Assembly: GCA_026018925.1 (NCBI GenBank) | Contig: JAKSZU010000006.1 | Span: 127,177,592-127,241,591, forward strand | Length of the DNA stretch: 64,000 bases | Source of the DNA: Tupaia tana | Taxonomy: Eukaryota > Chordata > Mammalia > Scandentia > Tupaiidae | Direction: 5' to 3' | In this document: in pieces, positions 10,823-20,599 of the stretch | How the letters are laid out: each line of letters begins with the position of its first letter | Numbering within the stretch: position 1 is the stretch's first letter | The notes under the pieces: generated by a model | The model's input: the letters and a program-made list of their open reading frames with translations, nothing else | What the model was told of the DNA's origin: nothing | Databases searched by the model: none | Made by a program: the position numbers and the translations under genes

Positions 10823-11566
10823 GAAAAAAATTTTAATTAAACAAACAAAATCCTCCACAGATTTCCTCTGCTGCAACTACCCACATTAGATTTCGTGTTC
10901 CACCCCGCCTACTTATTACCACAGAAGAACTACTGATGCTCCTACCCAAAGCCATTCTCCAGGTTGTATTTTTTATCCTATCCCCTCTGACCTGCTCAAA
11001 ATCATTACTACCAAAATTCTCTTCTACTCAAAAGCAGTGCTCTTTACTCTCTACTGATAATTCTCTTCAGCATACAGCCATGATTTTATTTCTTCCATCA
11101 TAAAAATTTCTCATTACCCCACTTTCTCTGCCAAATGCTGACACTTTGCTCCTTTTTGCACCAAAACTCTTCAGAATGGTTGTCTCTGCTGTGTCCAGTC
11201 GCGCTCCAATTTCCTCTCAGAACAAGCTGGTGTTTGCCCCCAGCACTTCAATGAAACTATTTTTGTTAAGGTCTCTGTTGACCTTCAAGTGGCTAAATCC
11301 AAGGGTCAGTTTTTACTCCTAATCTGATTTTACTATCAACGGTATTTGATACCAGTGACTCCTCTGCCTCAGTACACTTTCCGCACCTGGCTTCCAGCAC
11401 ACAGCACCCCCTTGTGCTTTCCTCTGTGCCTCAGCCCACTTTCCCTGTCTTCTATGCAGACCACCCTCTTTCCAGCCACCTCCACTGTCCTTGGTCCTCT
11501 TCATCAAGTTTCACTTCCTTATTAATCTCATCTAGTCTCATGGCTTTAAATATTACCTGTATGCTG

Positions 11567-11817
11567 GAGGCCAGCAGGTGATCTGGTGGCTGAGGTGCTG
11601 GACTCCCACATGGCCAACTGTGGTTTGAGTTCCAGACTGGGTAGCCTGAAAATCATGCTGGCCACATGTCTGTGTATGCCCAGAATCCTGGAAGGAGAGT
11701 GAAGAAGAAGGGATTGTAGCATGGCCAACTCCCCCCCGGGGGATGACTTCTCACTTTCCCTCTCGCTATCTCTCTCTCTCTGACAAGCACATGTGCCCTA
11801 TGGGGGGGGGGGGGGGA
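11567..11817 (+). mobile_element. Type A-like SINE ending in poly-G, inside L2 RT motif
   Basis: Head GGCCAGCAGGTGATCTGGTG, B box GGTTTGAGTTCC, body and CCCTAT end, but the tail is a run of 15 G instead of A. The duplication ATTACCTGTATGCTG / ATTACCTATATGCTG is at 11552-11566 and 11818-11832 (14/15). Confidence 0.9.
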
Positions 11818-12044
11818 ATTACCTATATGCTGATGATTTCCAGTAATTTTATAACTCTTTCTTAGAATCCCTCCCAAATTCCAGACTGAAGTATCCAAAT
11901 GCCTACTGAAAATATTCTTTAGATGTCTAATAAGTATCTTAAACTCAGTATCTCTAAAAATAGACTCCTGATCTTTTCTCAAAATCTCTTTTACCCAGAG
12001 CCTTTTTCCATTTGGCTGATAGGCAACCTATCCTTTAGATATTA

Positions 12045-12405
12045 AGAGCACTAGAAAATGTGTATTATTGAAAAGCTACACATGGGGACCAGTGGACGGC
12101 ATAATGGTTACATTGCTGGACTTCCATGCAGTCGACCACGGTTCGAGTCCCAGACCTGGTGACTTGAAACCCACACCAAACACGTATGCCTGTGTGCCTA
12201 AGGTCCTGAGAATAGAATGGAGGAGAAGGGATTGTGGCATGGCCATCCCCAGGAGATTTTTCGCTGTCTCTCTCTGTATTTCCAGTGGGCGTATGTGCCC
12301 TATGGCAAAAAAAAATCACTCTAAATAAAAGAAAACAAAACTACACATGGATTTAAAAATTTTTTGCATCATAATAAAATTGTACCTTAATTCCATTTTT
12401 TCCAC
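12045..12405 (-). mobile_element. Mariner-like MITE, copy 1, interrupted by SINE
   Basis: Outside the SINE the sequence reads AAATGTGTATTATTG, AAAGCTACACATGG, ATTTAAAAATTTTTTGCATC, ATAATAAAATTGTACCTTAA, TTCCATTTTTTCCA. It matches the element at about 35776-36185 block for block. It is embedded in the L2. The strand is arbitrary for a near-palindromic element. Confidence 0.65.
12086..12336 (+). mobile_element. Type A tRNA SINE in MITE copy 1
   Basis: Head GGGACCAGTGGACGGCATAA, B box GGTTCGAGTCC and CCCTATGGC end. The duplication AAAAGCTACACATGG / AAAACTACACATGG is at 12071-12085 and 12337-12350. Confidence 0.9.
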
Positions 12406-12413
12406 AGACTTTT

Positions 12414-12596
12414 TTAAAGAATTATTTATTAAATATTATGTATTCATGCATGTATTACATTTTTTAGTTTGACCAGAGAGAGAGAGAGAGAGAGAGAGGA
12501 AAGTGAGAAAGCAAGCCTCCAGGTCCAAGACTCAAACCATGGTCAGCCATGTAGGAGTGTCTAGCATCTTAACCGCCACGCCAACTGCTCGTCCCC
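12414..12596 (-). mobile_element. Type C short tRNA SINE
   Basis: TTTGACCAGAGAG with a GA run at 12475-12499 and a head ending CTGCTCGTCCCC. A perfect 13-nt duplication, TCCACAGACTTTT, is at 12401-12413 and 12597-12609. The target is the edge of the MITE/L2. Confidence 0.92.
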
Positions 12597-13297
12597 TCCA
12601 CAGACTTTTCGAAGTCATGTTGTATATTTCTAATCCATCAGGAACTCCTGTAGAATCTACCTTTTCTATCCCAAATCCAAGTGTAAATCACTGCTTACTT
12701 CTTCTCCAGTCCTAGTTCCTACTCTTGTTCTTGGCCTAGATTACTGCAATCACCCTCCAAAAAGGCTCCTTGTTTCTATGTTCCCTTGCCCCTTATAACC
12801 ATTCCCAACCCAGCAACCACCGTTCTGTTCAAAACCCTGCAGAGGCTTCTAATCTCAGAGTAAAAGCCCAAGCCTTTAAAATAACCTAAAAGGCCCAATG
12901 TGATCTGCCCTCCCTTCAGCTAGCTCTCTGATTTTAAGTCTTGTGAAATCCTCCTATGTTCATAACACTCAAGCTATGCTGGCCTCTTTTCTGTCCCCTG
13001 AGCACTCCAGGCGTGCTTCATTCACGGCATCTTTGATCAGCCAACTCCTTCTTCCCAACATGCACTTTTGGCCCATATATCCTCTTACCTAACTCCCTTA
13101 TTTCTTTCAAATCCTGCTCAAACATCTTCATCTACCAGGTCTACCCTGATCATTCTATGTGATATCACAATCTTCCCGGTTCCCAGATACACAGCAGATC
13201 CTTCTTACTTGGGTCTACTTTTTTTTTCTTATGTACTGGTCACCTTTGAATATTCTATATCATTTATTTATTTTGCTTATTATTTATATTTTGTCTC

Positions 13298-13548
13298 TTT
13301 TGTTTTTTGAGAGGTTTTTGCTATAGGACATATGCACTGGCCAGAAAGAGAGAGACAGAAAGCGAGAAATCACCCTCCAGGGGGGATGGCCACCCCGCAA
13401 TCCCTTCTCCCCCATTCTCCTCTCGGGATCTTAGGAACGCACACACATGCGCCTGGCATGAGTTTAAGCCACAGGGTCTGCGACTTGAACCGCAGTCAAC
13501 TACATGGAGTCCAGTGACATAGCCATTATGCCAACTGCTGATCCCCCT
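13298..13548 (-). mobile_element. Type A tRNA SINE
   Basis: GAGAGGTTTTTGCTATAGG, GA stretch, body and head ending CAACTGCTGATCC. A perfect duplication, TATTTTGTCTC, is at 13287-13297 and 13549-13559. Confidence 0.92.
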
Positions 13549-13559
13549 ATTTTGTCTCC

Positions 13560-14126
13560 CTTTATTAGAAATAAGTCCTAACACTATAGAGAAGAATAGC
13601 CTTAGATACAAGTGAGAGGAACCTCACCCTAGAAAATCCTGCCTCCTCCAGTTGTGACTCTTTGCCACATCCAGAGCCCTCATTCTAGACCAGGTACCTG
13701 AGGACCCCAGAATTCTGCTTGACAGCCTTTGTAGATCTCTTCACTGTCCATTCATCTGAAGTCAGACTGCGCCACCAGTGAGAACAATGTCCAAGCCCCC
13801 AGTGTGACAAGGGAAGGTTGCCTGAAGGCATATGGGTGCAGCTTGAATGTGCTATTAGAGTTTCCACAAATGTGCGTGAGACCACCCACGGTGCAGGAGG
13901 GAGCTACAGGCAGGAAAAACAGAAGCAGGGCATGCATGGTATTGCAGGACAGGAGCTGGCCCTTTTCACTCCACCATTAACCAGAGTGGATCTCCAAGGA
14001 TTCAAAAGTTATAAATCAAAATCCATTTTTCCAGGTGTTAGAGAAAATTTATTTGTCACCAGAGTAGGATAAAACAACTTGTTGGCTTTATTTATAACTT
14101 TTAAATTGAAGCAGATGGTATGCGGG
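13560..14126. other. Intergenic, GC-richer, unassigned
   Basis: Open frames on both strands at 13685-13937 and 13818-14072 show no family resemblance I know and no splice context. It may be an old LTR or a conserved non-coding block. Nothing can be asserted. Confidence 0.4.
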
Positions 14127-14545
14127 TGTCCTGGATTAAATCATGTCCCCCCCAAAAATTCACTTTTTGAAGTCCTAATCCTCAGTACTCCAGAATGTAA
14201 CCTTATTTTTGTAAAAAGGGTCATAGCAGAGATCATCAGTTAAGATGATACCGAATAAGGCAGATCCCTAATCTATGCTGGCGACCTTATAAATGGAAGA
14301 GAGTTGGATATGGATCTAGAATGCCCTATGAGCATTGCTAGAAGATTGTTAGAAGACTACCTGTAACTAGGAGAGAAGCATGGAACAGATTATCCCTTAC
14401 AGACTTCAGAAGGAACCAACCTTGCAGACCCCTTGAACTTGAACTTACACCTTTCAAAACTGTGGGGGAGAAACCTCTCATGTTTAAGTCACTCAGTTTG
14501 TGATACTTTCTCATGGCAGCCCTAGCTAAGACCTACTGTCTTCAT
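14127..14545 (-). mobile_element. MLT1-like (MaLR) LTR
   Basis: Plus-strand blocks GTCCTGGATTAAATCATGTC, GAAGTCCTAATCCTCAGTAC, ACCTTATAAATGGAAG and CATGGCAGCCCTAGCTAAGAC are the antisense of the MLT1-type LTR that starts with TTAGCTAGGGCTGCC. The subfamily is uncertain. Confidence 0.7.
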
Positions 14546-14749
14546 TAGTTATCTGATTCCAATCCCACAGATATCTGGCACTTGTTTTTTAGGGTGAATT
14601 AATGCCTAAATAAATGATCAAATGACATACTAGTGGCAATAAAAAGGTCTCTAATTCATACACTTCTTAAAAAGTTCTTTTAGGCTTTTTATATGTGTGT
14701 CTTATTTGCTCCCTACAAGAAGTCTAAGAAGATGAGAAAAGGAGGGATT

Positions 14750-14771
14750 TTTTTTTTTCTTTTTTTTGGAG

Positions 14772-14818
<47 letters not shown>

Positions 14819-15052
14819 ATAGGGCGCGTGTGCTTGCCAGACAGACAGAGAGAGACAGAGAGACAGAAAGCGAGAAATCACCCCCCAGGAGGGATGGTCA
14901 CGCCGCAATCCCTTCTCCTTCATTCTCCTCTCAGGATTCTGGGCACACACACACGCGCCCGGTGTGAGTTTAAGCCACCGGGTCCGGGACTCAAACCGCG
15001 GTCGACTACGTGGGAGTCCAGCGACAGAGCCATTACACTAACTGCTGGTCCC
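14750..15052 (-). mobile_element. Type A tRNA SINE, young, long T-tract
   Basis: It carries an uninterrupted T run of about 39 at 14777-14815, CTATAGGGCGCGTGTGC, and a near-consensus head ending AACTGCTGGTCCC. A perfect duplication, AAGGAGGGATT, is at 14739-14749 and 15053-15063. High CpG content in the head suggests recent insertion. Confidence 0.95.
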
Positions 15053-15063
15053 AAGGAGGGATT

Positions 15064-16627
15064 AGTATGTCTCTTAGAGAGTGGCACTATATGAATGTCT
15101 CATACCAGCATAACCTTTCTATTCAAATGAAATCTTAAATGGAAAATACACACACACACGAATATAAGTGTACACTCTCCTCTCTGCTCTGTGTATGGAT
15201 ATATGTATAACTATACATACATGTGTATTCATGTATGTATATACATGAATGGAAAATTCTTCTGTATTTTCCACGTGTGTGTGTGTGCACATATATAAAT
15301 ATACAGAGAGAGACTGATCTTAAATTCTCTGAGTATGAGAGGCTTAAAGTATGTATACATGGCCAACCCCTCAACCACCTATCGTCCATTCTCGTCATTT
15401 AAGTCCCCTGAAAATTTCTATAGAAAACTAAGACAACTCAAAATATATAACCTGAAGGGAACTGAGGGTCACAGATAATTACATGGCTACCAATATCACG
15501 CAACTGCCCACTACCAGCAGCTATGGTTCAGTTCAAGACCCGATTCCCAAAAGAAATGGATTATTGAAGAAACATCACTATGCTTGAATTATCCAGGCCA
15601 AAAGCAAAGACATGATAGTACACAGGAAAAATTCTAGAGAATAAAGCAATTACCCAGCAACTTTAACCCTTATATTGTAAAAATAAATATTGCAAACTTA
15701 GTTACATTTTATTTCCTAGTACAGAATCATGTATATTCTAAATATAATGGACTTCTTTGCCAGTCTCAAACTACTAGACTAGAAATTTTGTCAGTAACTG
15801 AATTTAAAATGTGCTACAAATTATAGTAAAATTATATTTTAAAATTGTTAGTTCCAGGCACAGGTATGCCTGCCTATTAAATAAACTTTACCAAATTCTA
15901 CACCTTCACATGTGTGTATGTTATTTCCAAGTGCCTGCAGAGTGACAGAACACTGGAGGAGACAAGATCTAACTTGTACTCAGTTGGCATGCCCTTAGTC
16001 TTCAGTCACCTTGACAACACAGTGTTAAGTAGATTCTGAGTTTGATAAAGAAATTTTAGTGATTACTAAAGTTTCAGAGATTCAATCTATGGCTGCAGTC
16101 ATAGAAAGAAAGTAAATTTTATTAATATTTAAATCAAAAGAAATGGGACTCTTTTTATGAAGATAAAATACACTCTTCCTAAAATGAGGTTGGAAAATCA
16201 GTGACTGAGATTACTCAGTGCCTCAAAACTGAGAAAGCAGTCTAAAGGCCCATGACTGTCAATCCCTGGCTCTGTGATTTTGATTTATCCTAAGAGTCAA
16301 GAAGTAACAGCAGTAGTTTGAAAAAGAACCTTGTTTCTTATTATCAGAAAAGGGTAGAAGAAAGAAGAAAATTAAAAAATGTCAAATTGAGTAATAATGA
16401 GAATGATGTCTCCTAAAATGAGAAATACTGGGATGTTAAAAGCCAGGCTTGGCAGATATAGAGGAGATGAGATGCTAAGAGTCTGGAGAGAGAACTATTA
16501 CACAAAGTTAAAAAAGGTAATAGACCCAAATTCAATTTCTCTTGAAGAAGACAGAAAAAAGGCAATATATCTTAGTCATTACTGATTCAGAAAGGAAGAC
16601 TGATAACTAAAAAAATCTATCATATTA
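15064..16627. other. Intergenic sequence, nothing recognised
   Basis: About 1.56 kb of AT-rich sequence. A degenerate TA/TG/CA simple-repeat cluster lies at 15180-15310. No exon or repeat family could be supported. Confidence 0.5.
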
Positions 16628-16642
16628 AAAGAGGAAAAGTTT

Positions 16643-16921
16643 GGGACCAGCAGTTAGCATAATGACTATGTGGCTGGACTCACATTTAGTCAACTGCAGT
16701 TTGAGTCCCAGACCTGGTGGCTTAAACTCACGCCGGGCGCATGTGTGTGCATGCCCCAGATCCCGAGAGGAAAATGGAGGAGAAGGGATTGCAGCATGGC
16801 CATCCCCCCTGGGGGTGATTTCTCGCTTTCTGTCTCTCTGTCCGTCTCTGCCTTTCTGGAGAGCGCACGCACCCTATAGCAAAAACCTCACCAAAACAAG
16901 AAAAAGAAAAAAAAAAAAAAT
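16643..16921 (+). mobile_element. Type A tRNA SINE
   Basis: Head GGGACCAGCAGTTAGCATAA, body and CCCTATAGCAAAAACCTCACC end. A perfect duplication, AAAGAGGAAAAG, is at 16628-16639 and 16922-16933. Confidence 0.93.
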
Positions 16922-16986
16922 AAAGAGGAAAAGCTTTATAGGGCAGATATAATGATTTCCTGGAAAAAAGAAGAAAAGAAACCCTT

Positions 16987-17264
16987 TTTTCTTTACTTCT
17001 TTTCCTTTTTTTTTTTTTTTTTTTTTGAGAGGTTTTTGCTATAGGGTGCATGCACTCGCCAGGAAGACAGAGAGACAGAAAGTGAGAAATCACCCTCCGG
17101 GGGGATGGCGACCCTGCAATCCCTTCTCCTCCTTTCTCCTCTCGGGATCCTGGGCATGTACACACACGTGCCCGGCATGTGTTTAAGCCACCAGGTCCAG
17201 GACTCAAACTGTGGTCGACTACGTGGGAGTCCAGTGACATATCATTACGCTAACTACTGGTCCC
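16987..17264 (-). mobile_element. Type A tRNA SINE
   Basis: T-run, GAGAGGTTTTTGCTATAGGG, body and head ending CTACTGGTCCC. A perfect duplication, AAGAAACCCTT, is at 16976-16986 and 17265-17275. With the copy just upstream it forms an inverted pair about 65 bp apart. Confidence 0.93.
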
Positions 17265-17543
17265 AAGAAACCCTTCTTAAAGTAAGAGCATTTTGTAAGA
17301 ATAACTGGATCACCTCATTTTAAAAATTGGCACATCTTCCAAGTAGTTATAAAAAAAAATCTGGATAAATGTGAGAGGGAAATCCCAGAATGATCTGTAT
17401 AAAGTACACAAAGACTTACTATATCAGATCCAAAGGAACAAAATTACTGATAGGGGGTGGGAAGCTTCCCTGAGGAAATATATTGGTAAATTTATGGAAC
17501 TGTTACTTTAGGGGAAAATTAATCATTAAGAAAAGACTTACTA

Positions 17544-17798
17544 GGGACCAGCAGATGGCATAATGTTTACGTTGCTGGACTCCCACGTAGTTGACCACAG
17601 TTAGAGTCCCTGACCCAGTGGCTTAAAACTTGTGCCAGGCGCATGTACATGCATACCCAAAATCCCAAGAGGAGACTGGAGGAGAAGTGATTGCGGTGTG
17701 ACCATCTCCCCTGGGGGAAAGGGTAATTTATCGCTTTCTGTCTCTCTCTCATTAGCAAACACACTCTATAACAAAAATCTCTCTTAAAAAAAATTTAT
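17544..17798 (+). mobile_element. Type A-like tRNA SINE
   Basis: Head GGGACCAGCAGATGGCATAA, degenerate B box GTTAGAGTCC, body and CTCTATAACAAAAATC end with an A-tail. Confidence 0.88.
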
Positions 17799-17810
17799 AA
17801 AGAAATTGAG

Positions 17811-18090
17811 GGGGGAGGCAGCAAACTGTGTAGCAGTTACATTGCTGGACTCCCACATGGCTGACCATGGTTCGAGCCCCAGACCCAGTGACTTGAAACA
17901 CACTGGGCACATGTGTATATATGCCTAAGATCTAGAGAGAAGATGATGGAGGAGAAGAGACTGCAGTGTGGCCATGCCCCCTGGAGAAGGGTGATTTTTC
18001 ACTTCCCCTCTCGCTGTCTCTCCCCACCCGTCTCTCTCTTTCTCTCTCCAGCGAGTACATGCACCCTAAGGCAAAATCTTCAAAAAGAAA
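17811..18090 (+). mobile_element. Type A-like tRNA SINE
   Basis: Head with GGTTCGAGCCCC and body; ends CACCCTAAGGCAAAATC. The flanks AAAGAAATTGAG (17799-17810) and AAAGAAATTGGAG (about 18091) look like its target duplication. It sits directly after the previous SINE. Confidence 0.85.
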
Positions 18091-18102
18091 AAAGAAATTG
18101 GA

Positions 18103-18345
18103 GGTGGCATAGTGGTTAGGCACTGGACTCCCATATGGTCAACCATGGTTCATATCCCAGACCCAGTGACTTGAAAGTTACAGTGGGCATGTGTGCATGC
18201 ATGCCCAACAATCCTAAGACAAGAATGGAGGAGAAGGGATTGCAGTGCAGCCAATCCCCCAGGAGGTGATTTTTTCCCTTTCTGTCTCTCTGGTGAGCAC
18301 ACATGCCCTATAGCACAATTTCTTCAAAAAAAAAAAAAAAAAAAA
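18103..18345 (+). mobile_element. Type A-like tRNA SINE
   Basis: Head GGTGGCATAGTGGTTAGGCA, body GGAGAAGGGATTG, end CCCTATAGCACAATTTC and A21 tail. It is the third in a run of four head-to-tail SINEs (17544-18540). Confidence 0.88.
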
Positions 18346-18351
18346 TGGACA

Positions 18352-18540
18352 GGAGCCAGCAGGTGGCATCGTAGTTAAGGTACTGGATTCCCACATGTCC
18401 GACTGTGGTTCAAATCCTAGACCTGGCAGCTTGCTTGCTGACTTCTCTCTCTTCTCTCCTCTCCTCTCCTCTCTCTCTCCTTTCTTTCTCTCTCTTGTGA
18501 GTATAGCAAGTTAATAATAATAATTAATAAAATAATTCTT
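18352..18540 (+). mobile_element. Type C short tRNA SINE
   Basis: Head GGAGCCAGCAGGTGGCATCG, GGTTCAAATCC, TC-rich run, GTGAGTATAGCAAG and a TAA-rich end. It is the last of the four-SINE cluster. Confidence 0.82.
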
Positions 18541-18979
18541 TTTAGAAAAAGAAAGAAGTGGGTCATTATTACAGATCAAGACTTGGTCTGGATCAGATGT
18601 TGTTCTGATCAAAATAGGACTTTTAAGTAGGACTGTCCTCTAAAAAAATATTAAGATAGTCAGTGCTTTCTAAATACAAGTGTGGCAAACAGGGAACTCA
18701 TAACTTATCTCTCTTGATGTGGGACACACTCAAGATAAAGATTTAATAGTGAAGGTTAGGAAAACAAACATATATCTGGATCGGAGAGCAAAGGGAAAAA
18801 GGAAGGAAAAAAGACAGGTTCAAGAAATGATATTATCTCTATGTGAGTCAGAGATGTTCAGAGACCAATGTAAGAAGCTGGATAGAAAGTATAAACCCAG
18901 CTGAATCTATCTGAAAGCCCTGCCCCAAATAAATAAATAAATAAATGGAGAAAACTGCAAGTTGACACCCCATATTTTC
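18541..18979. other. Intergenic sequence, probably start of L1M 3' region
   Basis: Purine-rich sequence with an AAATAAATAAATA run at 18929. It may belong to the L1M element that follows, but no block is recognisable. Confidence 0.4.
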
Positions 18980-19713
18980 AGAAAACAAAGACTATAGCTA
19001 AGTAAAATATTATCCAGTACTTGTGAAATTTAAAAGCTGAGAAAAGGGAATGCTTTGAAGATAATGTGGCAAAAATATTAATCACCACTCATTTCTTACT
19101 CTTCAGGTAAAGTATCTATTGCCAGTGATCCTCTACCCAAAATGAATGTGGCAATAGGGGTGACAGATATTCCCCTAGGACTCAGGAGTCAACTGAAAGA
19201 GTTCTCAATGGGCAAAATAGGGACTGGTTGGGCAAACAGTATTAGATTATAGCCCAAAGTATAAGATAGTTATCCCTGAGTCCATACTAAATAATTTAAT
19301 AAATGGGAGAAAAGAAACAACCTTGCATGTAGATTTATAAATAACGTAGGCATATAATCACCCACTCCTTAAGTATGAGCTATGCACAATGACTTTTTCC
19401 CAGTCTGGTATAGAAAGGGGATAACTTTACAGTAGGAATACCTGACAAATGCTTCCTCAATGAGGTAGTGAATGTAAATATCAACAATAAACGTCATGTT
19501 GATAGTATGTATTCCTGATAAAGTGTGATGAAAAGAGCACTCTACCTCTGAAATCTCGCTTCCACAAACTCATTGCCACAATCTATGAAAAACAGACAAA
19601 TCTCAGTTGATGACATTCTACCAAATACTTGGCTAGTACTTCTCAAAACTGTCAAGAGTATCAAAAACAAAGAATATTCAAGAAACTATCATATCGCAGC
19701 CAAGAGGAGCTTT

Positions 19714-19883
19714 TTTTTTTTTTATTCATTCATTCATTTCTTTTGATCAGAGCAAGACAGAGAGAGAGAGAAAGAGAGGGAGGGAAAGTGAGAAAGCAAG
19801 CCACCAGGACCAGGACTTGAACTGAGGTTGGCCATGTGGGAGTGTCCAGCGCCTTAGTCACTATGCCACTTGCTGGTGCCCAA
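19714..19883 (-). mobile_element. Type C short tRNA SINE
   Basis: ATTCATTCATTCATTTC tail side, TTTGATCAGAGCAAGACAG, head ending TTGCTGGTGCCC. A perfect 12-nt duplication, AAGAGGAGCTTT, of L1M sequence is at 19702-19713 and 19884-19895. Confidence 0.92.
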
Positions 19884-19984
19884 AAGAGGAGCTTTAAGAG
19901 ATATGGCTACTGTACATAATGTGATATCTTGGATGCGGTCCTGGAACAACAAAAATGGTGTTAAGTAAAAAGTAAATAAATTTG

Positions 19985-20503
19985 TGAGGCCAGTCAGTGG
20001 CGTGGTGGTTAAGGCAGCTGGATCCCATTATGGCTGACTGTAGCTCAAGCCCTGGATCTAGTAGCTTGAAAATACAGGGCCAGCAGATGACACAGTGGTT
20101 ATGCCGCTGGACTCCCACACTGTTAAGTCCCACACCTGGTGGCTTGAAAATCATGCTGGGCATATGTGCATGCATGCCCAAGATCCCATGAAGGAGAATG
20201 AAGGAGAAGGGATTGCGCATGACCACCCCTGGAAGGCAATTTCTCATTTTCCATCTCACTGTCTCTCTATTTCTCAACCTGGCAAGCACACACACCCTGA
20301 GGGGGGAAAACGTCTCTAAAAAGAAAAAGAAAATACACTGGGCGTATGTGCTTATGTGCCCAAAATCTCGAGAGTAGAATGAAAGAAAAGGGATTGCATC
20401 ATGCCCATTCCTACAGGGGGTAAGAGAGGGAGCTCCTTTCTCACTTTCCAATTCTATCTCTCTGGTAAATGTATATGCTCTATGGCAAATTTTAAAAATA
20501 AAT
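19985..20503 (+). mobile_element. Type A-like SINE interrupted by a second SINE
   Basis: The outer element has its head at 19985-20076, then resumes at about 20329 with the body and ends near TATGGCAAATTTTAAAAATA. Its own target duplication AAATAAATTTG is at 19974-19984 and 20504-20514. Confidence 0.9.
20077..20328 (+). mobile_element. Type A SINE nested in another SINE
   Basis: Head GGGCCAGCAGATGACACAGT, body and CACCCTGAGGGGGG end. The duplication GAAAATACA, taken from the outer SINE, is at 20068-20076 and 20329-20337. Confidence 0.9.
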
Positions 20504-20599
20504 AAATAAATTTGAGTTAAGTATGGACTTCAGTTAATAATAACTTACTAATATTGGTTCATTAATTGACAAATGCAACATACTAATGTAGATATTGAT

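Larger units (their letters stand above)
10860..13305 (+). mobile_element. L2 element, RT to 3' region, split by four SINEs and a MITE
   Basis: Colinear with the L2 ORF2 3' half: CATCTAGTCTCATGGCTTTA at about 11528, TATGCTGATGAT (the RT YADD motif) at 11826-11837, CCTAGATTACTGCAATC at about 12739, AGAGTAAAAGCCCAAGCC at 12857-12874, and the CCTGCTCAAACATCTTC block near 13114. It is decayed and non-coding. Insertions are at 11567-11817, about 12045-12405 (MITE plus SINE), 12414-12596 and, at the 3' end, 13298-13548. L2 is mammal-wide and long dead. Confidence 0.85.
18980..20590 (+). mobile_element. L1M 3' UTR-type element, split by SINEs
   Basis: A colinear series of blocks that I recognise from old mammalian L1 3' ends: ACTTTACAGTAGGAATACCT, ACATTCTACCAAATACTTGG, CTCAAAACTGTCAAGAGTAT, GCAGCCAAGAGGAGC, CCTGGAACAACAAAAATGG, TTAATAATAACTTACTAATA, ACATACTAATGTAGATATTG. 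It is interrupted at 19714-19883 and 19985-20503. Confidence 0.75.

Noticed and set aside
14693..15094. 133-codon frame, mostly poly-Phe then SINE
   Set aside because: Translation of the T39 tract and SINE body; not a gene.
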